Shown here: piece after piece, positions 45,815 to 57,244 of the stretch
Position numbering within the stretch: the stretch's first letter is position 1
Layout of the letters: every line of letters starts with the position of its first letter
Origin: Pyropia haitanensis
Taxonomy: Eukaryota > Rhodophyta > Bangiophyceae > Bangiales > Bangiaceae
Direction of reading: 5' to 3'
NCBI GenBank assembly: GCA_008729055.1
Contig: SDUX01000003.1
Span: forward strand, 806,001-870,000
DNA: 64,000 bases
Made by a program: the position numbers and the translations under genes
Notes under the pieces: generated by a model
What the model was told of the DNA's origin: nothing
Seen by the model: only the letters and a program-made list of their open reading frames with translations
The model's database searches: none

Positions 45815-47512
45815 ATGGCCCCACCGACGGGGGTGTCCATGTCGTCCGCCTTGACCCCTGGTGGTGCCGGTGGTGCTGCCGCTCGACCCGGCCCACCGGC
45901 GCCGGTGGCCGCGACGGCCGCGGCCGCGGCTTCGTCTCCACTCGTCCCGGGTGGCGCAGCCGGTTCGAGTGTCAGCTGTGGGTGCCGGCCCCCGCCGCGG
46001 TCCCCGCGGGGGGGAGTGTCGGGTGGTGGCTGTTTCAAGAGCAACATTGGCGGCCGCGGCGGCGGCGGCGGCGGTGTCAGTGGCGGCGGCCGGCCCGCGA
46101 GTAGCCGCGGCCTGCGTGCGTCGGACAGCATTGACAGCCTCGATAGCGGCCACACGTCGGACGACAGCTCGCGGTCGGTCGACTCGGTGACAAGCGTGGA
46201 CGTGCTGGCGCTGGGCACCGCCAAGGGTGGGCTTGCTGATAAGGTGGCGGCTGCGGTGGCGGGCGTACCCGTGTCCTTCCCACCTGTGGGCACCCGCCCG
46301 GATGCGCCAGTGGTGGCCGCTCCAGTGGCGGCGGAGGCGGCGGCGGCGGTGACGACGACGACTACGACGGTGGCCGCCCTCCCCCCCACGGCGTCACTGG
46401 TCGCGGCGCGGGCGGCTCTGCCGCTGCGGCGGCTGAACCACATATCGTTTACGGTGCAGGACCCCGAGGCGACCGCCGCCTTTTTCGAGGCCGTCCTCGG
46501 CTACACCCGCATTGTGCGGCCGCGGAGCTTTGACCCGGCGGGCATCTGGCTCGGCTGGGGGGTACCCCCCGCGGACCAATGGGCGGGACAGGGGAGGTAT
46601 GGCGTCGCCCTGTCGGGTCTGCAGGTGCACCTGATTGCGGGGCGCCCGCTGAGCAGGCCGGCCGACGTGCAGAGCGACCGGGACCACCTGTCGTTTGAGG
46701 CGGACGATGTGGAGGCGGTGGCGGCGTGCCTGCGCGACCGAGGCATCTCGTACATTGATGAGGTGTTTCCACACGAGGGGCTTCGGCAGGTACGTGCGAC
46801 GCACCCTCGTGTCTCCCCTCTCCGCGCACTTCTGTATGTGATGGTGCTTGCTTGGGTCGCGTGCGCTCGTGGCGACGACTGCCCGCCGCGCAGGCACGTC
46901 GGTGTGGGCACCCCGACCCTCCCGTTCACACTGTGGGTGCGACTGCCCGGTGAACTGACTGATTGCGCTGTCTGTTGTGTCGTGTGCCTAGATGCTATCT
47001 GTTGTGGTTGCGGGCGTGTCTTTTATGCTTTTTCTCTGTTGTCATCTTTCTGTGTCCTCCGTGCATTGTCTCGCATCTGTTCACGGTTGTGGTGCCACCT
47101 TCCGGTCCCCTCTAAACGCTGTGCCCCCGTCCGTGCCCCGCTTCATCCCATCCTCTTCATCCATCCATGACCCGCATGGTCTACGCGCCCGACTCCCCTC
47201 CTTACTCCCCCCGTCTTGCTGGCGTAGCTCTTCTTCCACGAGCCCTCGTCTCGCATCATGATTGAGGTTTGTAACTGTCAGCATTTCGCGGTCGTCCCGC
47301 TGGCCACGCCGCCCGCCCATGGCGGCTCGGAGGAGCAGGCCTCACCGCCGCTGTCGACTGCCGCCACCAACGCCCGCCCGTCTGACACGACCGCCGCCCA
47401 CGTCACTTCTGCGGCCGCCACCGCCGCCACCGCCGCCGCCGCCGTCACCGCCGTCGCCGTTGGTGCCTCTGCTCTGCCGATAGGCACCCCCCCTAGGGAC
47501 GCGGCGTTGTGA
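45815..47512 (+). CDS. VOC/glyoxalase-I-like protein (plant GLYI4/GLYI7 type) with long N-terminal extension
   Basis: Two exons, 45815-46789 and 47228-47512, give 419 residues from the ATG at 45815 (an in-frame alternative is 45839). Residues about 205-350 form a vicinal-oxygen-chelate domain: RRLNHISFTVQDPEATAAFF, RPRSFDPAGIWLGWG, DRDHLSFEADDVEAV, DRGISYIDEV and FFHEPSSRIMIEVCN. The metal-ligand positions of the fold are His209, His291 and Glu338. The pattern matches the plant GLYI4/GLYI7 group of glyoxalase-I-like proteins rather than classical GLYI. Known: VOC proteins bind a metal and act on small thiol adducts or oxygenated substrates; the substrate of this group is uncertain. The first 200 residues are Ala/Gly/Ser-rich with a Ser-Asp cluster (SDSIDSLDSGHTSDDS) and no domain. 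The C-terminus after EVCNC is Ala/Thr-rich. Confidence 0.87.
46790..47227 (+). other. Intron of the VOC gene (438 nt, phase 0)
   Basis: Donor CAG|GTACGTGC after 46789, acceptor GGCGTAG|CTCTTC before 47228. The join gives EGLRQ-LFFHEP, which is exactly the usual VOC sequence at this place. The intron is T-rich compared with the exons. Confidence 0.88.
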
Positions 47513-48101
47513 GCCGCCCCGTGACGTGCCCCGCCCCCTGCGCCTGCGCGCGCGCGTGCGCCCGTAAGCGACGACGGCGACCAAACCGCACCGCACGTGC
47601 GCGGTCGTGCTTTCTCTGCGTCGGGGCGGCTCTTTTTGGGGGGGGGGGAGGGGGAGACGATGGAGGCCTTGCTCTCCGCTCCATCCCCTCCCCCCCCCCC
47701 CCTTCGTTGACTGTCCCCCTTCCCTCCCGTCTGCGGGGGGGGGGGGGGGGAGGAAGTGACCGCCCGGCGGGGCCGTGGCGGCCTTGGTATTGGCTTTGCT
47801 AACGCGCCGCCGACCGCTCGGCCGTCTGGCCGTAGGACGACCCCCATGGCGTGCCGACTGGTTGCTCTTCCTCTGGTCTCCCCATCGTTCTTCCCCTCTA
47901 CCCCCTTCCCGATTGTTGCTTCCTTTGGCGGTGGCCGCTTTGATATGGGGAGCGGCCACTGAAAACAAACGACCAACCCGTCGGCGCCGTCCTTCTGCGA
48001 GCCGGCGGTGCGGCGATTCCCTTTCGTCCCCCACGTCCCCCCCCCCACCGCCCCGGCGGTGACCCTGCTCTTGAGTTTTTTTTCTTCTTTTTGTGTGCGT
48101 A
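47513..48101. other. 3' flank of the VOC gene
   Basis: Contains G and C runs of more than 10 (about 47638-47648, 47690-47702 and 47737-47750). No conserved frame. Ends at the TA target site of the transposon. Confidence 0.45.
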
Positions 48102-48131
48102 CAGTTCGTACCCAATATTACTTGCCCACCC
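48102..48131 (+). repeat. Left terminal inverted repeat of the Tc1-like element
   Basis: 30 bp beginning directly after a TA. Differs from the right repeat at positions 6, 10 and 20 only. Confidence 0.88.
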
Positions 48132-48300
48132 TGGCGGGTCACTTTTTGCACCTATTTGACCACGGACGAGATCCAAAAAGCGGCCTCAGCGGTGCCGCTC
48201 TGGCCCATTGCAGTCACTTGGGCGCAGCGTCGCGGCGCACGGTGCTATAAAGAAGCGCCCATTGCTTCTCTCCCAGGGGAGAAAAAAAAAAAACAACACC

Positions 48301-48840
48301 ATGGCGGGCAAGGGCAGGACCCCCCTATGCCCCCAGCAAGTCGGCGCCATCAGAACCATGGTCGATAACAAGAAGTCCAACGGCGCCATCGCCACCGCGC
48401 TGGGCATCCCCAAGACGACGGTCAGCTACCACGCGGCCAACGCGCGGCGGACCGCCGCCACTGCGCGCCAAGACAACCGGGGCCGTCCCAAGCTCCGCAG
48501 CCCTCGAGAGCTGCGTGGGCTCCGCCGGGTGATGGACGACAACCCTTTCGCCTCAATGGCCGAGATTGCGGAAAAGGTCAACGAGGGCCGCACCAGCACA
48601 GCTGGGGGCCCCCCCCTCCGCAAGGTGTCCGTCAGCACGGTCCGGAGGGCCATCAAGGGCCTTGGGCTGTCATCCTTCTTATTTCAAGAAGCTGACGGAG
48701 AGCATGTGCCGCCGAGTGCGGGGGGTGGTGGCAGCGAACGGATCCGGCACCAAGTACTGATGCGTTTCTTGCAGTGGAAACGGACGGTCGCGACGGGTCA
48801 AAATAAATATCAGGATCTGACAGTTGGGGTGGGCAAATAA
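48301..48840 (+). pseudogene. Truncated Tc1/mariner transposase, N-terminal helix-turn-helix part
   Basis: Open frame of 179 residues starting MAGKGRTPLCPQQVGAIRTM. The first about 115 residues form the paired helix-turn-helix region of Tc1-type transposases: NKKSNGAIATALGIPKTTVS, a GRP hook within NRGRPKLRSPRELRGL, and STVRRAIKGLGLSS. After 48675 the expected sequence continues one frame over (YFKKLTESMCRR), so the end of this frame is out of phase. The DDE/D catalytic domain is entirely missing. The product, if made, could bind the inverted repeats but not cut. A TATAAA sequence at about 48245-48250 precedes the ATG. Confidence 0.82.
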
Positions 48841-48856
48841 TATTGGATACCAACTG
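48827..48856 (-). repeat. Right terminal inverted repeat of the Tc1-like element
   Basis: 30 bp ending directly before TA at 48857-48858. The stop codon of the transposase remnant (TAA, 48838-48840) lies inside it. Confidence 0.88.
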
Positions 48857-49019
48857 TACGTGCGGTGAGAAGGGCCCTCGTAATGGCGGGGGCGACGGGG
48901 TAACCTGATTTGTGTTCTTGTGTGTTTGACTGTTGTTGTCTGTCGCTGCGCCCACTTCCACCCCCCCATCTGCCACCGTTCCCCCACCCCACGTTCCCGG
49001 CCAGCCCCCCCAGCCTCAC

Positions 49020-52000
49020 GCCCCCCCCCCCCCCCCCCAGTTGTCGGCCCCCCCCCCCAGGGCGGCCCCCCCACTCGCGGCGGCGGCCACATCCGCCAAA
49101 AAGTCTGGGCGCAGCCAGCACCCCCCCACCCCCCCCCCCCCCCCCCCGCGCGGCCGCCACGCCCAGCCAGTCTGCGTACGCCGCCGCCAGCTGCACCGAC
49201 ACGGCCGCGCCGAGCGCTCCCCCCACGGTGTCGGCCGGCGGCACCCCCCCCGACACGCCCACGGCGCCCGTCAGCGCCGCGGCCGCGGCCGCGGCGGTGC
49301 CCGACGCGGCCGCCGCCGCGGCGCCCGCCGCCGCGTCGGCCGCCGCGCCCGCCGCGACGGCGGCGGTGACGCCCGCCGCTGCCGCGGCGGTCGCCGCGGT
49401 CGCGGCCGCGGCGGTCGCCGCGGGGAGGGCGGTGATGGCGGTGGCGGTGGCGGCGGCGGCGGCGGGACGTCCGTCACCGCCACCGCCGGCGGCGGTCCGC
49501 CGCCGCGGTGGCGGCGGCGGCGGCGGCAACGACAGCGGCGGCGGTGGGCGCAGCCGCGCGGCCGCGCCAAGCAGCTCAACGGCCGCAAACAGCGCGTCTG
49601 GCCGGTCCTCTGACAGCGCCTCGTACGCCAGCACCATGTGCGCGTCGGCGGCGGCGGCGGCCGCGGCGGCCGCCGCCGCGGCGGGTGCCCCCGGCGGTGG
49701 CGCGACGAGCGGCGCCAGCCGCGCCGGCATCGCCCAGACGCGCACAAACGCCGCGACGCGCGCGTCGGCGGCAAACGGGGCGGCCAGGGCGGCGGCCGCC
49801 GCGGCGGTGCCGTCGTCAGCGTCCGTGTCGTCCGCGTCGGCATCGTCGTCAAGGCGCGGGCGGGGCGGGTGGGCGGCGGCGGCCGCCGCGACAGCGCCGC
49901 GCATGGCAGCGAGGGAGCGGGCCAGGACGCCTCGCACGCCCGCCGGGTCCGCCGCGTGCGGCAGGTGGCCCGCGCGGCGCTTGACGTACAGCACCAGCCG
50001 GCGGGGGTGCGGGGCAACGCTGGTGCCAAGCCCGCCGCTGCCACCGCCAGCGGCGGCGCCGGCCGCGCCCGCGGCGGCCAGCCACCGCCGCAGCGGCGCA
50101 CCGGCCATCGTGGCGGGCCAGTAGCGCGGGCTCGCGACGCCCACCGACGCGACCGCGGCGGGCTCGGGCAGCAAGCACGGCGCGGTCAGCGGCGTCGACA
50201 CGACCAGCGCGCCGCCGCCGTCCGCGTCCGCAGGGGCGTCCCCCCCCCGCCCCCCAGCCCCTCCTCCCGCCCCCTTCCCCCCCCCGGCCGCTGCGGTGCG
50301 GACGCCCACCGCCAGCGGCACCGCGACCGGCCGCCCCGTATCCACGTCGACCGCCTCCACACACCGGGGCACCGCGGCGAGCACGTACAGGTGCCGCCAC
50401 GCCTGCAGGTGCACGCGGTTGTCATCCGGCGCCGCCGGCAGCGACGGGTACGCGGCGAGCACCAGCGCCGCGACCGCCTCGTTGCTCGTGCCCAGCGTCT
50501 GGCAGCACCCGCCGAGCGTGAGGAGGCCCACCGCCAGGCTCCCGGCCAGGTGCTGCCCGTACGTGCGCACCGCAAACGTGCCGCGCGGCGGGCGGCGCTT
50601 GCGTAGGCGCCGCAGCGTGCGGAGGGCGCCGACGTCGCCGCTGCCCGCGGCGACAATGCCCAGCGCGAGGCCGGCGACGGCGGTGGCCTCGGCGGTGGCG
50701 GCGGCGATATTGGCGGCGCCGTGGCTCGGGTGGATGAGGACCGCCTCGAGGGCCTCGGCGGCGCCGGTGATGGCCGCCATCGCGCCCGGGTGCGCCGACC
50801 CGGCGAGCCGGATGGCGAGCGACAGGCACGCGCCGGCGAGCGCGTAGACGCGCGCCGCGCGGATGCCGTCGGCGTCAACGTTGCGGACGCCCGCGCCGGC
50901 CATCGTCAGCAGGTCGTACGGCGGCGACGAGCCGAGCGTCGTGGCGGTAAAGCCGCGCGGCCGAGACACGGGCGCGTCCACGTCGGCCGGCGGCGGCGGC
51001 GCCAGCACCCCCACCCAGTGGCTGGTCAGCCACGCCGCCGTCGGCTCGACAGTGTCCCACAGGATGAGCGACCGTGCGAGCACCCGCACCGCCAGGTGGT
51101 CCGCGCGCACCCGGTCGAGCGCCCACCCCGTCGCCGGCAGCGGCAGCCGCGCCGCCACGCCCGCGTCGCCCGTCCGCAGGTACATGAGCCCCACCGCCAC
51201 CGTCGCGGCGGGCCCCGTCACGGGCGTGTCGATCGCGTCGGCCTCGACGACGCGGGCGGTCCCCCCCGCCCCCCCCCCCACCGCCGCGGCCGCGCCCGGC
51301 GGCGCGCCCGGCGGGGGCGCGAGGCCGTACCCGCCCCCCCCGCCCCCCCCCGCGAGGCCCTCGAGGCCAAAGCCCGCCCCCCCCGCCGCGGCGCGGTCCT
51401 CATCCCCCCACACGCCGTGAGCGGCGGCGGCGGCGGACAGCGCGGCGGCGGCTTCCGACGGCGGCTGGATGCCCGACGCGGCGACCGCGTCGGCGGTGGC
51501 GGTCGCGGCGGTCGCGCGCGCGCGGCGGCGCTCGTACCGCGGGTCACGGCCGCCCGTCGCGGCGGCGAGCAGCCGCTCGGTCAGGCGGAGGTCCGACAGC
51601 CCCGCGGCGCCGCCCCCCGCGCCGAGGCACAGCAGCCCGAGGCCCGCGCCCGCGGCGAGCGCCAGCGACTCGCGGTCGTCGAGCGCGTCGTCGGGCGGCG
51701 GGCGGCGGAGGAGCTCGACGGTGAGCGCCTCGACCATCTGGCGGTGGGCGGTGCCGCGGTAGAGGAGGCCGACGCCGAGCGCCGCGGCGGCCTGCACCGC
51801 CACCGACAGGTGCCAGTCGGGCGCGGCAAAGCCCACAGGGTTGGCGCCGCGGAGGTGCAGCGTCAGCATCCGCGCGGCGGTCGCGTGGCCGCTGCCGGCA
51901 CGGCCCGCCGCGACGCCCGTCATCAGGCCAATGGAGGTGAGCTCGTGGCGGGGCAGCAGGTACGCGTACCAGTCGGTGACGCGGAGCGCGTCGAGGTGGC

Positions 52001-52774
52001 CGCCCAGGCCAAGCGCGAGGAGCAGGCCGCCGTGGGCGGCCCAGCCGGCGGCGCCGCCGACGCGGTTCGCGACAATCCAGGTGCGGTCGAGGAGCGGGCG
52101 CCGCCGCCGCCCGCCGCCGCCGACCCCCGCCGACGCGGACGGCGGGGAGCGGAGGCGGAGGCCCGCCGCGACGCCGTTATGAAAGTCCCCCCAGTCGGTG
52201 CCGTACCCCCAGCTGTCCGGCTCGGGCGCAATGACCAGCGGCGGCGCCGGGTGCCGCCGCCGCAGCCGCCCATACAGCGCCAGCGGTGGCACCCGCAGGC
52301 GGCGGATCGCGTCGGGCGGCGTGTGCGTGCGCAGCGTAAACGCGCCGCGCCCGACCGGCGCGGCGAGGATGGCCGGCACGGAGCGCCCGAGCGCAGCCTG
52401 CAGCGCCGCCGCGCGGGCCGACTCGCCGGTGCTCTCCCGGCGGGTGGTGACGACGCCGACGGCGGCGAGGGCGGCGGCCTCCGCCTCGCGGACGCCCGCT
52501 TCCACTTCCGTCGCCGCCGCGGCGGCGGCTTCGGCGGCCGCCGCCGCCGCGGCGGCGGTGCGCGTAAAGGGGAGGGGGGGGGGGGCCGCCGCGGGGTCGG
52601 CCAGCCACAGGGGGCGGGAGGAGCGGAGGAGGCGGCGCGCCTCGGCGAGGCGGAGGTCGCCACCAAAGCGCAGCGCGTAGACGCGGTCGGCCATCTCGCA
52701 GCCGTCGATGGGCGGCCGCCGCCGCCGCGGCCGCCGGCCGCCGCCGCCGCCGCCGCCAATGCCACCCCCCCCCA

Positions 52775-52814
<40 letters not shown>

Positions 52815-53460
52815 GCCGCGAGCCGCGTCGCCGGCGGCCCCCTCCGCCCCCTCCTCCTCACCCGCGCTGTCCACATGGCCAACCACATCCCGCTCGCTGT
52901 CGTCGGCCGAGTCGCTGCTGCTGCTGCCGTCGGCGTCCCCCCCCCCACCCCCCGGGCGCCGCGGCGGGCGCCCGTCAGCACGCCCCCACCGCCGAGCACC
53001 CCCCCCCCCCCCCCCCAGCCCGCCCCCCCCCCCCCGACGTGGCCGACAGCGCGCTCGCCTGCAGCCGCCGCAGCGCCGCCGCGTGGCCGCGCGGCCCACC
53101 AGCGCCACCACCACCGGCCGCGTCCATGCCCGCGCCATCCCAGCCGGCGCCCCCCCCCAGCCCGCCGCCGCCGCCCACCTCCTCCGCACCCCCAAACACC
53201 ACCGACGCGGCACCCGACGCCCCCCCCCCCGCGGCGGCGGCGTTCAGCGCCAGGTCCTCCCGCCGCAGCAGCACGTGCGCGGCGGGGACCCCCCCGGCGG
53301 GCGCCGCCGCGGCGGCGCGGCCGAGCGCGTCGCGGACGGGCGCGGCGGCGGCGGCGCGGAGGCGGCCGAGGCGGTCCAGGCCAAAGCGGGCGGCGACCGC
53401 CGCCGCCAGCACCGCCGCGTCGCGGTCCGCGGCGGGGGCGGCGGCGGGGCCGGCGGCAAG

Positions 53461-53500
<40 letters not shown>

Positions 53501-53996
53501 GTGGTGGAGGAGGGGGGGGAGCCCGCCAGGGTTGACGTCGCGGCGGCACCGCCGGCAAAGAGCAGGCCGTACAAGTGGGAGAGGGTGGTGGTGTAGGGGG
53601 TGAGGCCGTCGGGGGCGCGCCAAGACGGCACCGCGGGCGCTTCGACCGCCGCGCCGGTGGGGACGGTGGACGGGTAGGGGGGGGGGGCGCCCCCGGGCGG
53701 GGACCGCATCATCGCCGCCGCCCAGGCGGTCCAGTCGAGGGGAGCGGCCGGCAGGACGGGCGAGAGCGGGGAGACCGCCGCCGTCGCGGTGGCGGCCGCC
53801 GCCGCCGCCGCGGCGCGCCGCCGCCGCGGCGCGGGCGCCTCCGCCGCCGCGGCGGTGGCCGCCGCGGCGAGCGACGCGCGGCCGGCGAGCACCACCGGCC
53901 GCGCGACGCCGCCCGGCCGCACCGCCGCGGGCGGGGAGAAGCGGCGGGCGGCCGCCGGGCTGCCGCCCGGGCTGCCCCCCCCCCCCCCCCCCCGGC

Positions 53997-54035
<39 letters not shown>

Positions 54036-55702
54036 TCTGGCCGGCGCCGCGCCCCCCGCCCGCCCCCCCCCTGGTCCTCCACCCCCCCCACACCCCATCC
54101 GCCACGTAGTAGCGGACGTACGCGTCGGCGCCGAGGCGCGCGGCGAGCGCCGCGGCGAGGCCGCCGAGGACGGGGAGGTCCGGCTCGGCGGCGCGGGTCA
54201 GTTTGGCCTCCTCATACAGCGCGTGCGTGACGGCCAGCGCGTCGGCGGTGAGCGCGCGCACCGCCGCGGCGTCGGCGTCGGCGGCAGCGGCAGGCGCCGC
54301 CGCCGCCGCGGCGGCCATCCAGCCGAGCGACCGGCGGATCGCGCCCGCGTCGGGCGCGGACGCGGCACAGCCCGGCGCGTCGGCCGGCGTCGCGCTGACG
54401 TGCGCGTCAGACGCGAGCAGCCACGCCCAGTCGCTGAGCAGCGCGTCGTCGCGGCCCATCCCGACGCCGCCGCCGGCGACGCCGCCGGGCCACCGCCGCA
54501 CCACCGCCGCGTCACGGTCGGCCGGGACGCCCAGCAGCACCGCCGCGAGCAGCCGCCAGTCGGCCAGCGGCGGCAGCTCCGCGGCGCCACCCCCACCGCA
54601 ACCGTCGCCGTCAGCCGCCGCGTGATCGGGGAGGGTCGCCTCCCCCCACAGGCCGCCGCCCCCGTCGACGCCGCCCGCACCACGGCCGCCGCGCCAGTCG
54701 GTCCACGCGTGGCCGGCGCCATCGTCCCAGCTGCCGTCGCCCGCCCGCGGCGTCGCGTCGAGCACCGCCGCCCGGCGGCGGAGGAGGGCGCGGCGGAGCG
54801 CGACCGCCGCGCCGGCGCCGGCGGGGGCATGCGCGGCGGCGCCGCCGCCGCCACCGCCCGCGGGGGGGGGGGCGCCGCGGCGCGGCTCGCCACCCGCGCC
54901 TCGACGCCACAGAGCAGCGCCGCCGCGAGCGGCGACGCCGGCCGCGTGCACCGGAGGTCCGCCCGCACCGCCGCGACGGCGGCGGCAGGGGGTGGGAGCG
55001 GCGCCGTCGCCGTCCCCACTGCCGCCGCCGACGCTGATGCCGCCGGCGCGAGCAGCACGGTCACCCGCGAGGCGACCGCGTCGCGGAGTCCGACGGGCAC
55101 CCGCCCGCCAGCGCCGCCGCCGTGGCCGCCAAGCGCCACGCCCGCCACCCGCTCCGTGCCCACCCACAGCTCCAGCGCCCCCCCCGTGGTGAGCACCAGC
55201 GTGTCCACGGCGCCGCCCGGGCGGGTGGCGACCACCCCCGCCGCGGCCGCCACGCCCGCCACGCGCGCGATGAGCGTGACGGCGGTCACGGCGGGCGGCA
55301 CGGGCGCCGCGTCCGGGTCGACGGCGGCGGCGGCGGCCGCGGCGGCGGCGGCGGCGGCGGCGGGCGGCGCGGCGCCGTCGGCGGCGGCCAGGTCGACCGC
55401 CCAGACGAGGAGCTCCCCGCCCGCAACGACGACGGCGGTGGCGTCGCCCGCGGGCCCGTGCGCGACAAACGCGGCGGCGACCGGGCCGCGGATCGCCGCG
55501 CCGCCGAGGAAGGAGAGCGCCAGCCGCGGCCGCCGGACGAGGGCGGCAAACAGCCGCCGCCGCTGGAGGGCGCCCTCCGTGACGTAGAGGGAGCGCTCGA
55601 GGGAGCGGGTGGGCGTGACGAGCGGCCGCGGGGGGGCGCCCGCGGGCGTGACCATGTCCAAGGCGGCAGCGACGCCGCCGCCACCGCCGCCGCCGCCGCC
55701 GC

Positions 55703-55744
<42 letters not shown>

Positions 55745-56597
55745 TGCGGTCGGCACCCCCCCCCCACCGCGGCCACCGCCGCCGCCATCCTCTGTGTCAC
55801 TGCTGCTGGCGCTGCTGGCGTCACGACTCGCCTCGTCACTCCCCTCCACGTCCTCGTGCTCAAAGACCGGCACGTCCCGGCGGGCGAGCCGCCCCCCCCC
55901 CCCCCCCGTCACGCGCACCGCCCACAGGCGGACCACCCCCCCCCCGCCGCGACCGTCACCGCCAGCGGCAGCACCGTCGGCACCCCAACGAGGCGCTCCC
56001 CCGGCGGCGGCGGCGCCACCGCCGCCCGCGCGCCGCGGGCGGCGGGGGTGTCGGCGCCCCCCCCAGCGGCGGCGGCGGCGGCGGCGGCGGCGTCATCCGG
56101 GTCCCCCCCCACGGGGGCGGCCTCCTCCAGCGGGTGGGCGAGGCCGACGAGGGCGACCCCCCCCCCCCATCATGGAGCTCTGCCAGCACCCCGCCCCGTG
56201 CGGTCGGGTGCACGCCGCCCCAGTGCGCGCCGGCGGGCGGGGGCGTGCCCGCGGGCGCGCCCGCGGTCGCGGGAAACGCCGCCGCCGGCGGCAGCGGCAC
56301 GTCGTGGACCTCCCCCCCCGGCGTGGCGACGCGCAGGCCCGACCCGCACGCCACCACCAGCGACGTGCCGGTGGGGGCGTACGGGTCGACGGCCGCGCGG
56401 GGGGGGGGGTGCCGGGGGGGGGGGCGGGGAACGTGGCGAGCGTGCCCGCGGCGTGGGCCGCCCGCCCGGCGGTGGCGGTGCCATTGTCGGGGGGGGGGGG
56501 GGGGTGCCGCCGGGGCGGCCGAGGACGGCGCGCGGGGTGGAGGTGACGGCGACGGTCTTGACAATGGTGCCGGGGACGGCCCACTGGACGCGCGCGC

Positions 56598-56635
<38 letters not shown>

Positions 56636-56813
56636 CGCGGCGCGTCGGGTGGGGGGGAGCCGCCGGGGAGGCCGGGGGGGTGGTGCCGCGGCGGGGGCGG
56701 AGGGTGGCGTCGTAGGGGGCGGTGATGGCGGCGGCGGGGGTGGGGGGGGTAAAGTGGTCGGCGAGCGCGACGGGCGTCGCGGGGACCGCCAGGGGGGTGG
56801 GCGGCACGCCCAT
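49020..56813 (-). CDS. APC1: APC1, largest scaffold subunit of the anaphase-promoting complex/cyclosome
   Basis: ATG at 56813-56811 (CCCATGG). The N-terminal beta-propeller part includes VQWAVPGTIVKTVAV, SLVVACGSGLRVATPGGEVH, AVVVAGGELLVWAVDL and DTLVLTTGGALELWVG. The middle has HALYEEAKLTRAAEPDLPVL and GDLRLAEARRLLRSSRP. The PC-repeat region is best conserved: WGDFHNGVAAGLRL, RHELTSIGLMTGVAAG, VGLLYRGTAHRQMVEALTVE, DDRESLALAAGAGLGLLCLG, LAGACLSLAIRLAGS and DDNRVHLQAWRHLYVLAAVP, then ASPRYW and LYVKRRAGHLPHAADPAG. These are APC1 signatures. Known role: the platform of the cell-cycle ubiquitin ligase. No GT-AG intron is needed, but the frame changes at many G/C runs (for example 56159-56168, 55938-55947, 54862-54871, 52999-53035). 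Ala/Gly-rich inserts make it larger than animal APC1. The C-terminus is unresolved: it is lost in runs at 49129-49147 and about 49021-49039, and the true stop lies somewhere between about 48870 and 49120. Confidence 0.9.
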
Positions 56814-57244
56814 GGGCAAGGCGGGAGGGGAGGAGCAGGTGGAGGATAATGGAGAACACAAAGAACGAGAGATGTGGAGGAGGGGAGGTCGCAAGAGCGG
56901 AGAGGAGGACAAAAAAGCGAGGAGGCGCGGGTGAAGATAGAGGGAGCCCCGGCGCGCGTCGTGACGCCGGCCTGGACAGAGACAGGTAGCGGTTTTCCTA
57001 GAAAAGAGGTGGGAAAGTCGGTCCGGCCAAGAAGAGGCGGAGCCGACACAAAGGATGGGGGAGAAAGAGACACAGATAGAGGGGGGAGCGGGCTGGCCGC
57101 GGCGGTCGGACTGTCGAGGACGCCGGGAAGGCGATGCGGATGGCGCCTGAACTCGGCAAGCGTCCGCCCGACCGATACAAGCAGCGTAGACACGTGTCAA
57201 ACTTTTTACCACTTTTAATTTTTTTTGTAGAGTCCGGTGCGTTT
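56814..57244 (-). promoter_or_regulatory. 5' region of APC1 with pyrimidine-rich leader
   Basis: On the minus strand the about 100 bases before the ATG are mostly C and T with short A/G interruptions. An AT-rich patch (57206-57230, TTTTACCACTTTTAATTTTTT on plus) lies about 400 bp upstream, next to the inverted-repeat element. No exact transcription start can be given. Confidence 0.35.

Larger units (their letters stand above)
48102..48856 (+). mobile_element. Tc1/mariner-like element, deletion derivative (755 bp)
   Basis: Terminal inverted repeats of 30 bp: left 48102-48131 starts CAGTTCGTACCCAATATTAC, right 48827-48856 reads on the minus strand CAGTTGGTATCCAATATTAT. They match at 27 of 30 positions. 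TA dinucleotides flank both ends (48100-48101 and 48857-48858), the target-site duplication of Tc1/mariner. The CAGT start is also typical. The element carries only an N-terminal DNA-binding frame (48301-48840), so it is too short to encode a DDE/D catalytic domain and would need a helper in trans. Confidence 0.88.

Noticed and set aside
50721..53603. 960-codon open frame on the plus strand
   Set aside because: It is antisense to the best-conserved part of APC1 and consists of Arg, Gly and Ala. High GC suppresses stop codons on the opposite strand.
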